NCBI GenBank assembly: GCA_963930655.1
Contig: OZ005608.1
Location: 21,167,271 to 21,231,270, forward strand
DNA from: Myrica gale
Taxonomy: Eukaryota > Streptophyta > Magnoliopsida > Fagales > Myricaceae
DNA: 64,000 nt
Direction: 5' to 3'
Shown: one piece after another, positions 1-12,800 of the stretch
Layout of the letters: each line of letters begins with the position of its first letter
Numbering within the stretch: position 1 is the stretch's first letter
The notes under the pieces: generated by a model
Databases searched by the model: none
Told to the model about the DNA's origin: nothing
Seen by the model: only the letters and a program-made list of their open reading frames with translations
Position numbers and translations under genes: made by a program

Positions 1-3000
1 TTAGGCTTCCAAAATAGAATCCTGTGTTTACCTTGTGGGTTGTGGAGATCGTAACCCTGAAGGAGAGCTTCTTAACAGTGGAGTTGAAGACCAAGACATC
101 AGGATATACCGATATAATTATGCCTAATGGAGGTTCAATTACGGCTTTATAAGTACATATTGGGGCAGCTACATTTGTAACAGTTCTGGTGATAGTGGTA
201 GAAGTTCTGAGACTTGGTACGGTTATAGAAGGCAGATTGACATCCAAAATGGAGGGTTTTTCTCTGGGGCACATTATGGATTTCCCAGTGAGCCGAGATA
301 TAGCGGAGTTGTTGTAAGCCATGGCACAGAGATAATGTATGTAGCTGGTCGTGTCCATGTCATATACCAGTCCAGGGTCTGCTGCCCCATTTGGATTTAT
401 AATGCCACCCCCAAAGTCAAATGGATTAGCAAGCTTCTGAGGAGATCCCTCTGCAAAGATTGGCAAACCAGATGGATCATTCCGCCATGCTGCATTAAGA
501 TTAGCATTTCATTAGTCAGTTTTCTATGCATGCACTTCTAACTGGAAGCGAACCTATAACAAAACTGTTTAATAAAAGGTGTCATAGCTGGAGTACCAGT
601 CGTGATAAGAGCTGATTTTATGGCTGCCGGGGACCAATTAGGGTGTAAGGCTTTGAGAAGTGCCACAATGCCTGAGACATGAGGAGTTGCCATTGAAGTT
701 CCGGTTTTCATGGCATATCCTCCATCCATCACTGGATCAAGAGCAGAAGTGGCAGCTAATATCTGGACACCAGGTGCAGCTATATCTGGCTGTCTCGCAC
801 AGAAATAACAAGTTAAGTTTAATCGAATATAAGAAGAAAATGAGCATTTTATGATTATGGCGCTCAGGCTAAAATGGAGTGGTACGAGTTTATTTGGGTA
901 TGTTGTGCAAATAGAGCCAAATAACTACACTCATAATAAGCTAGCTTTTTACTTACAAAAGAGGAAGCACAATGAGAAAAACAGTTGTCACTTAAAGCGG
1001 TTTTGACATGCAATGAAGAAAATAGATGTGTTTTTTAACCTTTTTTCCAAACAAAAACTGACCAGAAACCTATCTCTGAATTCCTAAGCAGTTTAGCAGA
1101 AGTGATTTCAAGTTAGATCTGATCTAGTGTTTTGGGCTGGTACTGGTCCAGTATATGTGGTTAAGGCATGTCTTGACCTAGCAATGTTGTGCCTGACTGG
1201 TAGCTGCATGGTTTTTTCTTGTGGTTTCTCTGATCGTTCTTGGTAGTTTAGTGTTAAGTGTACTCAGTTTAGTTTTAACTCTCTTCTATTATATGAAAGC
1301 TTGCTTAAAAAAAAATAATGTAGTGCCCGACTGCCTGCCTAAAGTCAGAACTTTTAAGCTACTTTGTAATAAGACGAACTTTAGGCACACCCAAAAAAAA
1401 AAGAGACAAACCTTTAGAATTGCTGGTGCAATAGAGCTAGGCCCTCTAGATGAGAAATACCCCACCTGGGGTGATACACGCATGCCCACAACTGTTCTGG
1501 AAAGGCTCAACTTTACTTGAGGAGAGCTGTGTACCCCATTACAATGGTCAGTTGGAGGATTAGAAGAGAACCTATTGATAGTGCAGCCACGAATTGTTGT
1601 GATTCTGTTGTTACCTGGTAGACCTAATGTAAAATAGTATACGGGTGCCAATTTCATAGTCAACCTCAATGCATGGGAAGTCATCATCACATGAAGCCAA
1701 GATATGACTGGGATTCTTGGAGATAATCAGCCCAACACCTCCTGCTGCCCGCACAATTGCTGAGGCAGTTACAGCACCCGACCGAGCCGATGAACTGAAG
1801 CAGAGAACCACCTTCTCAGCTACGCTTGTGTCGTTAAGTGAGAGGGCTTGACACATACTGCCAGTGTAATTAAGACAGAATTATGCTTCAGGTTAACTAT
1901 CTAATTATCAGAATGTTCAGTCAAAGAGGTGCATTATGCTACCCTGCTGCATTAGGATCAAGTCCTTTGGACTCTGGATATACCAATCCTGTAAAGCCAA
2001 TCTCCTTTCCTGTAAACATGGCTTGACCCTAGAAGAACAATCACACAAGACAGTCACTTTATCTTCATGTTCACAAGAAAACATTATTTTGAAGACTGTT
2101 TTAGATCCAATGTTTGAAATTTTAGGCTGCAATTTGTCCAATCATGACCACCATACCACTAAAGTTTTGTTGTTCCCAAGAGTAATGAGTGTAGGAAATG
2201 CTCGATCTATGGTGCTTGCTGCGACAGTTAAGATCCATGGTGCTGTGTTATGAACTGAATATGCTGAAGGTCCATAATTCCCAGCTCCACAAACTACCGT
2301 GATACCCCTGGCCACAGCATGGAATGAACCAGTTGCAATGCCATCACGTTCATCAACATCTGAGAACAGGGGAATTGAAGATCCAATTGATAGGGATAAA
2401 ATATCAATGCCATCATGTATGGCATCATCAAAGGCTTTTAGTATATCAGCTGATGCACATTGGCCTCCAAGCAAATCCCAGCAAACTTTGTAAATGGCCA
2501 AGTGAGCATGGGGTGCACCACCTCTAACGGTTCCAGAAGCAAGGCCCCTATAGCTAACGTTGCCCACGAAACATCCAGCAGCAGTGCTGGCTGTGTGCGT
2601 CCCATGTCCATGTGCATCTCTAGCAGATACGTATTCTCTGTCTCCAGACGTGTTCAACGGCCGTCCGTACTCCGCAAGAAATCCATCGATGTACCAACGG
2701 GCTCCAATAATTTTCCTATTGCAATGTGTTGTGGCATTGAATTTGTTGCCAGATTCACAGACACCCTTCCAACGAGATGGAACTGGCCTGAGTCCTTCCT
2801 CACTGAAAGATTTGGATTCCGGCCATATTCCTGCTTCATTAGGGTACTTTTTCAGGATCCATTGTAGGACATTAGAGAGAAAGACCGAGAGAGAGAGATA
2901 CTTGTGATGGTCAAGAAGATGAACCTGTATCCAAGACGCCTATAATAACTCCATCACCCATATTGCTCTTGTGAAGAATACTGGTAGGTGAATTAGAAGA

Positions 3001-3772
3001 GAGACGGAGAAAATCCCAGCTCCGAGTAGTCTGCAGCTTGTGAAGGCTATTCGGTATGACCCGAACAACCCCAGGCAACTCTAAAACATCACATGAACGT
3101 TCAAAAAAGAAAACAATAAGCAAACTATGATCATTTACTGTCATATCAAGAGAATTAGAGTTTAATATTCCATATGTTACTGATCACAAACGTGGTTTAG
3201 GCTTTAGACGCAATCATCTACTTTAAGCACTGTGTTGGCTATTGTTTTCGCTTGTACCAGCCAGTTTTTTCGCTTGAAACTCTGTAAGCTTAGCTGCAAA
3301 TCCAGAGAAGCCATGTTTGTAACTGTAGACCATCAGTTCTGAGGCTATTTCGTTGCTGCAGATTAGCAGAAAATAATTAAATGCAGATACAAATTTTACT
3401 CCTATTTGATTGGAATCGAAATCAATGTTGGTTGAAGTACATAAAATTTGTTTTTTTATTGCCTCTTCATATATTTATGTCATACCTCCCCACTACTGTG
3501 GCAAGCATATCTCGATGTGAATCTGTGATCAACTTTGGATCGTCTTGCTGCCTCTCTCCCAGATAAACTATGTGAACCTGTAGATTGCAAAAGATATTTA
3601 TGCACACCCAGTTAAGGAGTTCTAAACATCGACATGATTACGGAAATAAATGTGTTTTGGGATGATTACGAACATTGCTCCGGGCCTCCACAATTGTTGT
3701 AATACCATGGCCATTCAGAACCAAGATCAGATACGCTAAAACAAACATTGGAGGACATTTGTTGTCGCCCAT
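1..3772 (-). CDS. Subtilisin-like serine protease (plant SBT3-type subtilase), 3' end cut by window
   Basis: This is a secreted serine endopeptidase of the plant subtilase (S8A) family, expected to act in the apoplast after prodomain removal. Ten exons can be read on the minus strand: 3674-3772, 3486-3577, 3258-3355, 2925-3080, 2157-2830, 1943-2028, 1615-1857, 1412-1526, 597-789 and 489 to the left edge. All junctions are GT-AG and join in frame, giving about 748 residues; only the last 10-20 are missing. The start at 3772 (MGDNKC) is chosen because a hydrophobic signal peptide follows at residues 9-25. An inhibitor-I9 prodomain (VHIVYLGE) follows. The catalytic triad is Asp147 (VLDTG), His224 (GHGTH) and Ser553 (GTSMATPH), with oxyanion Asn333 (GAGNYGP). 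A PA-like insert lies between His and Ser, and a fibronectin-III-like tail begins around residue 620. No frameshift or stop was seen. Assignment to the SBT3 subgroup is by overall resemblance. Confidence 0.93.
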
Positions 3773-4930
3773 ATGTACTAAAAGTTTCGCAGAGAGAGGT
3801 AGGATGACCAAAGATCGAATGTGATTCAAAAGCCTGAGTTAGGAATCACTTGATGAAAGACCGATTACGGATTCACTTAAGCAAGAACCAAATACATAGA
3901 ACTGCTGGTGGGTTCTGCAAATATGGTTCTATCCACTATTCTATACTAGCAAAACGTTACCGTCGGTCAAAGTTAGGTTGCTCCTTAAACTTTTGGGGAC
4001 CTCACTGTTGTGGATTGACAAGAACACAAAAGAAGAACAGTCATGGTAGTTGATTTATTCAATAGTCAGTAATTCAATGGATTTATTTGTAAACGGCGGG
4101 AGTTCTATAGCCACGCACGTAATCTCACTTACCGTACACGCCCAGCTGCAGGCCTTGAGAAGTAGCTTCCACTAGCTCCAAACTTGGAGAGTGCACTCCA
4201 CGCAGAATTTATTTTCAGGTGAAGAGGAACAAAGCAATTTCATAGGAATTAATTTTTATGTCCTGCCAAAAGAACCCTGCGCACGAAGCCAAGGTTATGT
4301 TTGTTTTGAAGATTTTTTTTGTAGAATTTGGAGTGTTTCGATAATTTTTAAGTGATGTTAGAGTTGTATTAGTGTTTGTATAAAAGTTGTTGAGGTGTAA
4401 AAAAAAATAATGATGATGTTTAAAGTTTTTTTTAATATTTGAAATTTATTTAATTTTTATTAAAAATAAAATATTTAAAAAGTATTTAAAAGAAATAAAA
4501 TAAAAAAGAACTAAAAAACAAAATGAAAAAGACCGGCGCAAGGGACAGCCGAGCAGGGGGCAGCAGTGGTGTTTCTATTGGAATCCACGTTTCACTTCCG
4601 TTTTTACCGAACATGAATAAGGACAGGATTTAGATCTTGACGTTTGCGATAAACCGAACATCTCCGACTAAAAACTTGTACGTTTGGAATCCCAAATGCA
4701 GAAGTCAACTGAAAGCTGGATGCTTACCCATTGTCAGTATATTGGGTTAGAATCCTAAATAATAGTCGACTTGTATGAAACTTGATGACCATTTGCTTAT
4801 GCCCCAAGTTTAAAACCATAATAAGTACGTTAGCGGTTAACCATAAATAAAGTATCGACCCCTTTGTCTCTAACGATAAATGGAACCCCATAAAAAAAAC
4901 ATTTACACATTGAACAGGGTTACTTGGGTC
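3773..4930. other. Upstream region of the subtilase gene, no gene seen
   Basis: The segment holds the presumed minus-strand promoter of the subtilase gene and AT-rich DNA. A stretch from about 4296 begins like the MITE ends at 4931 and 15404 (atgtttgtttt, then tttaagtgatgtt), so a degraded MITE end is likely there. I could not pick a TATA box with confidence. Confidence 0.4.
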
Positions 4931-5230
4931 ATGTTCGTTTTCACCATTTTTTCAGGATTCTAAGTATATTCACAATTCTACCACCGAACATATTCAAAAT
5001 TCAAACACAAAAACCAATACATTTTACACAATCTCCAACAACTTTTTAATTTTTTATTCAACATAAATTTTCTCTCTCTATACTTTTTCACATAACTCCA
5101 ATACTTTTTTATTAAACAATTACATCAAATCATTTCTCTCTTCACTTTACACAAACACCAATAAAACACTATTCAACATAAAAATTTACAACTTCTCTAA
5201 AATCCTACATTTTTTTCTCAAAACGAACAT
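4931..5230. repeat. MITE with atgttcgttt terminal inverted repeats
   Basis: The ends are perfect 10-bp inverted repeats (atgttcgttt at the left, aaacgaacat at the right) around an AT-rich interior without coding capacity. The same ends bound the element at 15404-15622 and similar ones occur at 39037-39187 and 54456-54938, so this is a dispersed non-autonomous DNA transposon family. No clear target-site duplication was seen for this copy. Confidence 0.6.
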
Positions 5231-6486
5231 CACCTTGATGTTTCTGAAGCATCTAGAAGTATGATATCTGACTACGCCCTTGGCGGAAAAATGGTATTTA
5301 GAAAAAGGTTAAGGTTAATGTCATGTAGAGAAGTCTTTTGTCACCTTTAAGGCGTCTTGGGAGAATCTGTCCATTTGGGTCAGTTGCTTGGAGAACGACT
5401 TTCTATATCATTGGTAAGGGGCACCAGAAGTCTACCGGGGGTAGGAGAAGACTTAAATCCTATTTTCTTTTGTTCCACACTTATGTGCATATCATTCTTA
5501 TAGGTGAGCCTAGGAGGTAAGTACTGACACGGGCGTGACAACTACTTAATCTCAAACTAGTCCCTAGAGTAAGTTTCGTCCTCGATGGGTCCCTGTGGAT
5601 TTCTTTGTGTCTTTAAGTGATTATTTGGTTAACTCAAGTAATTCCGTAAATAGAAAAAAAAATCCAACGTGATTAATAAGGACACGTGTTAACCATTTGT
5701 TAATAATAACATATCCTCATTAATTGTCAATTATTCAGCGTGTCACATATGAATGATCTTCGTTAATTTTAATTACACCTTAAATTTTCTATCTCGGTTA
5801 GACTAACTCAATGTTTAAGGAAGAGTTGTTAAGGATAATTTTTTCCCTGTTAGATAAAAGATAATTTGAGGTAGAATTCAAATTGATGGGGATTAGTCAT
5901 GCTTGATGTGTTGAGTGATTTAGAAATTAAGGGGAACACGTAGTTATTAGAAATTATTTAATATATGTCCCCGTGAGTCACATGAGATTTTTTTTCATTT
6001 ACGGGGTCATTCGAGTCAAGATAACAAAAATGTGACCAATCTAGGAAAAAATTTAGCTTAGGGATCAGATTAGACAACACCCCGTACTAGTGGACTAATT
6101 AAGCTAGCCTTATTTTTTTCATTTACTTATTCATCCCATCAGTCGAAATATCTTAATAAAATCTAGGTAAATAGTTCACAACCTCCAAAGGATATTTGGA
6201 AAATCCCTCTTTTCGTAATGAAATGGAAAATTTATTTTTATATTATTTTTCCTTGGTAAGATAATATAATAACTGTCGGATTGCTTCTCTAGAAAAAAAA
6301 AAATGGGCTGGTTAGGTAGGACTTGAAGTATGAAAGGGAGATGCATAGAGTAGAGGGTGGAAGCGGCATGAGCATTGGTCTTTCGTTCTTGTTCTTCACG
6401 AAATATTTAAATATGGGTTTGAAATAGCTAAAACAAATTTTATGTTATTATATGTACAAATGGTACATCGAGCCCCCAAGTTTTAG
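5231..6486. other. AT-rich intergenic DNA
   Basis: No open frame with recognisable similarity, RNA gene or clear repeat was found. The longest plus-strand frame here (5338-5520) shows no known domain. Confidence 0.5.
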
Positions 6487-8275
6487 GTGTTGTTTGTTTG
6501 CCAAAATTTTGAGGAATATTTTCGAAATTTTAGAAATCTTTATTTTATTGAAATTTATTGAGGTTTGTGAAAAGTAGAGTGTATAGGTATAAACAGTGGC
6601 GGAGCCAGAAACCCAACTAATGGGGGGCAAACTTTTAAAGAAAAATAACAAAAAAAAAATTTTACTACTTAATGCAAAAAAATGTCTTAAGAGTATAAAA
6701 AAAAAATTAAGGACTAAAAACACTAAAAATATTGAAATACACGTACCGTACTATTTGCTGATACTGAGAGGTGAAATTAAAGATTAAATTCTTGTTGTTC
6801 AAGACACCAATAGAGCATCAACTAATCACACAAACAAAAGTATTTATATATATTCTTTGTAAAACAAAACACATAAATGAAATAAAGTATTTTCAGCAAT
6901 ATAATTTTTTACTTCTATGAATGAAGTACTTATTTTTGTTGTCAGAAAGGATGTGCCCTATGCTCAATAAGTCCTGCTGAATTTGTTGGGATCTGTAAAA
7001 AGAAAACATAACACATAAATGAGAAAAATAAACAATTACTGTATTTCTATTATTCTTGAAAGAAACAATAGCAAATCGAAGCATATTGGAAAAAGAAGCC
7101 AAATTATCCAAAGTTCAAAAAGAATCCAGGTTCCAATGGCATAAAAATACTTCTCACCCTTGCTATAGTTTTTTTAGTGTGACAGTACTATTGAACACGG
7201 GCTTCTCAAGAGTGGAATCTCTATCAACAATAAAATAACCCGAAATTGCAAGGAGAAAATACATACTTGGTAAATGATAATAGAAAAAAAAATTTGGACA
7301 AAAAGTTCAATCTTAACATCCAAATAACTATTCTACTCCCCTTACAAAATGAGAAAACAGAAAAATCGTAGTTCAAAGTGCCCATTACCTGGCTAAATTA
7401 ATGACTAAAATTTTGAAGAAATAGATTTATAACTTGATCCAAACGTCACAAATTACAATGGAAAAGAAGTTCCACCTTTAGAGAAAGACAATTAAAAACA
7501 AGTTAATCTCATGGGCTATGAAAAAGCAGACCTAAACAAACAAAAGATAGATGAAAACGAGTCTTACTTCAACTTTGGATTTTCATAAATTGTGGAGAAG
7601 TCAGACATATAAAATTAGATGATGATAGTGACAATAAAATGATATAACCAATGATTTTCTAGTAAGTAAAGATGGACACACAACACACTTGAATAATTGA
7701 ATTATCACTTATCCAATAAGAGCACACCACCCCCTTTCTCAGTATTTGCGATATCCAAATTCTCAACCAAGTCCAACATAAAAGACAAAAGAACAAAAAA
7801 AACAGTACTAGAATAGTGAAAACATTTATTTCAATTATTACAACACACAACGATTATCAGGAATCAGGAGAAGTATATGAAATATTCGTCGCAAAATTCA
7901 CGACAACGTCGACAAGTTAATATAGGATTTCAAATTTTGACATAAATAAATATCTCTCTGCTTATTCTTTTAATTTGATTTTGAGGTATTGGACTGCTTG
8001 GGTTTTAAGGGGGGCGGGCTGATTCATCTAGGCAGGCAAGGGGGCAAGCATAATTTTTATTTGGCCAAGGGGGGCAAACCTAATAAAAAAAATATAAAAT
8101 AAAAAAATACATGTAAAACAAATTTTTGGGGGGAGCCAACCGGGGCAATGGCCCCGGTTTGCCCCCCCTCCCTCCGCCGAAGGGTATAAAAGTTAAAAAT
8201 TTTAAAGTATGTTTGGCTTGCCCGAATTGTTGAGACTCCGAATTATTGACTAAACAAACATATTTAATATATTGA
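6487..8275. repeat. MITE split by a nested hAT element
   Basis: The outer parts (about 6487-6593 and 8183-8275) read as one MITE when the 6594-8182 insertion and one duplicated 8-mer are removed. The joined outer sequence aligns with the uninterrupted MITE at about 48040-48221 through gaggaatatt, attgaggtttgtgaaaagt and ggtataaaagttaaaaattt. The 48-kb copy therefore serves as the empty site. Confidence 0.65.
6594..8182. mobile_element. Non-autonomous hAT element (CAGTGGCGGAG family), 1.59 kb
   Basis: The left end is cagtggcggagcc and the right end is the imperfect inverse, finishing ccctccgccgaag. It is flanked by a perfect 8-bp target duplication, ggtataaa (6586-6593 and 8183-8190), as expected for hAT transposons. 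No transposase frame remains; the interior is AT-rich with many stops. Related copies lie at 16768-16982 and about 56732-58280. All share a G/C-rich subterminal block near the right end (gcaatggcccc or similar). Confidence 0.8.
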
Positions 8276-8699
8276 AAAAGACCCAGATGACTACCTCCAT
8301 GTTCATGATTGGATCAATGGAGTTGAATTTGGTTACATCTATCGTGGAATGACGGAATGATGTTCGCTTCTTATTGGTATTATGTGTTACTCAAATTAAA
8401 ATAACACCAATTATTTTTATTTATTTGGCTCTTGGTCTAGGTGAGTGAACACATCACTGTACAAAGAAAACAGAGAGTTGCTTTCAATACGCTGTCAAAA
8501 TGTCAAAAAAAAAAAGAGAGAGAGAAGAAGAAGTTATGGTATATTTAGTGAACTTTCAAACCAATTGGCCAGCTTATTGAAAAATATTTTGGTATGATAA
8601 TTATAATAGATGGTTCAATCTTAGGGGGAAACGTTCAAAGGGAGTTCACCCCACGGTTGAGTAATGTGTGTTTTATTAGACTTTTAGGATGCATTGAGT

Positions 8700-9062
8700 G
8701 TTAACATTTTGGGTAGGTTAAAATTTTAGGATATTAGGGACTTGTTTGAGCCCCAATTATTTGGGTTTAATAATAAAAAATTCATCACATAATTTTTTAT
8801 GTGATGAATTTAAAAATCTTCTCTCTTCACTTTTTCACCAACTCTCATAACATATATTTACTTTATAATATTTTCTAAACTCCAATACCCAAAATTTCCT
8901 TACTTAAACATCTCTTAGATTTGGTGAAAAAGTGAAGACATAAATAATTTTTAATATTTATTACAATGAAAAGTAATGATGTGATGAGAAGAAAGAGATC
9001 ATATTGTAATTTTTTATTGTGTTAAAATTTTATGAAATGAAAACTTTTAGTAAACAAACCTT
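8700..9062. repeat. MITE with a second MITE nested inside
   Basis: The outer element resembles the copy at 17382-17526 (gttaaaattttagg, gtgaaaaagtgaa, gtaatgatgtgatg, attttttattgtgttaa). At about 8729-8910 it is interrupted by a segment from gggacttgttt to taaacatctc, with a tta repeat on both sides. A 3-bp TTA duplication fits a PIF/Harbinger-type insertion. Boundaries are approximate. Confidence 0.5.
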
Positions 9063-9825
9063 AGATTATTACAATCATTGTCTGGATGGTGGACAAGTTT
9101 TTTTTAAATGTAGGGTAGGTAAGAAGATGTGTTCAAAACAAATACATGGAAAAAGGGTTTTTATGAAAGTAAAAGATAAAAAAGGAAAAAACAACTTTGT
9201 CAGTTTAGAATTTGGAGTTACAATTCATTAAAAATTTGTTTTTATATATGCTTTTTCTTAACATGGGCTAAACGAAAAAAAAAAATCAACCCCAGTCAAT
9301 TTTATAGATATATATATCCGATATTTTTTTAAAACTTTTATGAAATCAAAATAAATCATTAAGAAACAAAATATGATTTGGCAAAGATTAGAGGGGAAAA
9401 AAGAAAAACATAAATTAGTGGGAAAAAGATACAAACATTGTCCAAAGGAAATGGAGAAAAAGCTGTACCGGGACAGAAAAGGAAAAAGGAAGAGCACAGA
9501 ACAGCGCACCGGCGGCAGACGTGAGTCCAAGCTTTGCTTGAGCATAAATGGGGGTAGTTTTGGTAGTTGAGGTTGTCATGACCTTTTCTTAAATCCCCAT
9601 GTTTTTTTGACGGTAACTTGCGATCACAAAAACAGTGGAACCCAACTTTTAATTTACAAGTGCAGCCCATTCTCCTGGTGATTTTGAACATCATCGCCTT
9701 TTTTGGCTGTTTCTACTCTCTCTTGAGTCCGGTGTTCTTAATTCTCTCATGGAGTCCCTTGCTCTCTCTAATTTGTAACGAGGGCGCTTGCTTATAAAAG
9801 CTGAAGCATTTTTGGAGATTGAAAA

Positions 9826-12800
9826 ATGGGTCTAAGCAGACCTCACAAAGCTGGCAATGGGGTCTCCACCAGATGGGTTTCCGTCTTCTGCATCGCCAGC
9901 TTCTTCTTGGGCGTTCTTGTTGTCAATAGGTACTTTATCTTCCTTGGGAAATGACTAAGATCTTATGTTAAATGGTCAACTTCTAGATTCGCTGCTCTTT
10001 CTAATGGAGGCACGTATGATCTTCTGTGCAAATGGGTTGCCCGCCTTCTGCTTTTTTTTTTTTCCTGGAGGTTGTGATGCATAAAACGTGAAAATGTTGT
10101 CTTTTAACTGAATCGATTTTACCCATTGGTTTCTGTCTTTAAGTTATGTTGGGGTGGTGGGTGTTCTATGTATCAAGATGCATGAATTGGTAAACGCAAT
10201 TATTTGTTGCGATAGGATCCCTGGTGCTGATTTATTTGTGTTGTAGGATCTGTTGGCACTTTAGTAAGATAAGTAATAAATTTGATGCTGCTTAGCTTTG
10301 GACAACGGTGAACTTAGTTCAATCGGCCTTAGTACGGACAACATATTACTGCATTATCTTAGAAGTCGGTTTTTGTAGTTAAAGTTTGATTTCAGGAGCT
10401 TGGTTCCCAAGTCTGAGAGCAGCTATAGGGCAACACATGGGAGTTGGGGAACATACAGTGATTGAGTGAAATGCAGTTGAGGAATTGGTTTTAAAAAGCT
10501 GATATTTAGGATGGAGCAGTCGATGATAAAGGAAAAGGAAGTGAAAGTATAACCCCTAGTCAAGTTCTGATATGGTAATGATCATTGACATATAATCCAA
10601 GCCAACATTTGTTATGTTAACGACAAGGGGCGTATAATCAGAGGCCTATTTTCTTTTCCAATCTACCACTTCTACTAGGAGTAGGCTTTTCAGTACTAGC
10701 TGAATATGAAGTGGACTTTTAATGCAACATCGAAACAGTCCTGAGGTGGTGGGATCGTCCCTGATGTTAGAACCTCTAGCACATGGTTGGAGATTGATAA
10801 TCGGTCTACAGCGGATGAAATGTCAAAGAGTGGTGTTGTCTCTCCAGCGGATCAAACTAAAGATCAATGGCATTGTGCAGAGACAATTTAGTCATAGTAA
10901 TTCATCAACCCCTACAACCTATATGTATCAATTATATCAGTTAACCCCATCCCTGTAATCTGACTAGATTTATCTTCTTGCAGATCTGCCGATTTTTATG
11001 TTTTTAACAGTTGTAATGGATCACTATGTCCGCTTAATTAAGTGTTTCATATTAAGGTCACAAGCATCCAGTAGGAGCTCACTGAGTAACATCGAAAAGT
11101 AGTAGCTCACTGCCTTGCAGTGAACTCCATGACAGGCTCATTTTCCCTATGCTTGGTCTTGAGTTTTCCGTTGATTCCAACCCTTCTTTGTCAAGTGCTG
11201 AACTGTTTCCTGACCTCCAAGATGATTGCTTCCCAAATTGGGATCATTTGGCAGTGCCAATGGATTGTATATGCCAGTTTTAACTAGGTTGTCATATTGA
11301 AGTCATAAGGGATCTTATAGATCAGGATCCTCTCCAATTTCATGCTCGAATTTGATCGTCCAATTCGGAGAGAGATAGACACAACATATAGGTCCTACAG
11401 GTGTCTATCTCTCTCCAAATTGGACCATCCAATTCGGGCAGCAAATTGGAGAGGGTTTCTATCCAGATTTTATCATTACCAGACTAGACATTGGATTTCT
11501 ACATTTCATCACCTGCTCATCTTTGTGTCCATTTTTGATATGATTACACTTGGTACATTTGTTGTTGAAAAATTGGTTCATTTCGGAATTCTGTTATCCA
11601 TTTGCACATCGATCGATGAGTTGCGTATGTCTATTTCACAGGATTTTGGGTATTCCTGATCCACTTAAAACGGACGAGGAGATTTCATCAGTTAGTAAAC
11701 ATCAATCAAGATCTCTCCATCTCATAGACAACTGTGGGAAGAAGGCAAGTCTCAAGAATATCGTCATCACAAGCTCCACTCCATTATTAACGCATCCTGA
11801 TAGTTTCTTCATGTTATTACAGGATGCTTCTGTTCAGGCAGGGGACATCTTTTCTCGTGTTTCACAAACACATGATGTAATAATGTAACTTTCCATCTCC
11901 CTTGCTGAGTAATTCTTTATTGAATTCTGGACATAATGTACATGTTTAATGCAACTTTCTATATCACATGATGTATACGACTTATTCATCTCTCAATTTG
12001 TTCAGGACATTAGACAAAACAATCTCTTCCTTAGAGATGCAGCTAGCTGCAGCTAGAGCTGCCAAAATTAATGATGTGGATGGATCTCCAACAGTTACAA
12101 ACTCAGGAAGTGCGCATTTGAAGGACCGTCAGAAGGTTTTCTTTGTTATGGGAATCATTACTGCATTCAGCAGCCGGAAACGAAGAGAGTCAATCAGAGA
12201 GACATGGATGCCCCAAGGTTCATTCAAAAACTTAATTGCCATCCCGTCAGATTTAACAGTAAATAGATGTAGAAATAAGCTTATTGTCCAGACTCTTTTG
12301 TTGTCTTTTAATTTTAGGAGAGGGGCTAAAGAAGTTGGAAACAGAGAAAGGAATTATAATACGGTTTGTGATAGGACACAGGTGATATTTCTTGAAAGCA
12401 TGAGAAATTTGTGTCCCACGTTTACTTGCTTTATAGAGTAATCTTGACAAACTATCCTGGTTTAAATTTGGTGGCTTTTAGTGCAACTCCAGGTGGTGTA
12501 CTAGATCGTGCTATTGATGCAGAAGATGAGCAACATAAGGATTTCTTACGACTGGTATGGTAAACTGCTTGATACTAAGTTGACCTGTTATTGCTAATCT
12601 TCATTTTATTAGACCTGGAGCAGAGAATGACCTGGTTAATGTCATTCGCTCACTGATTCAACTAGTTGGTCAGTGTTTAACATGTAGTTTAATTAAAAAC
12701 TGCAAATAATAGCAAAATTGATAGTCATGTCGAGATTCCGAAATTCCATTTCCAAAATATGGTAAGAAAAGGTACAACAAAACATAGGCAGTGCCAACAG

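Noticed and set aside
9788..9800. TATA-like cttataaaagc just before the galactosyltransferase ATG
   Set aside because: It is only about 30 bases from the start codon, which would leave almost no 5' UTR, so it is unlikely to be the working TATA box.
11550..11888. 112-codon plus-strand frame spanning exons 2 and 3 of the galactosyltransferase gene
   Set aside because: It begins in intron 1 and reads through the GC-AG intron. The spliced reading matches the family better than the continuous frame.
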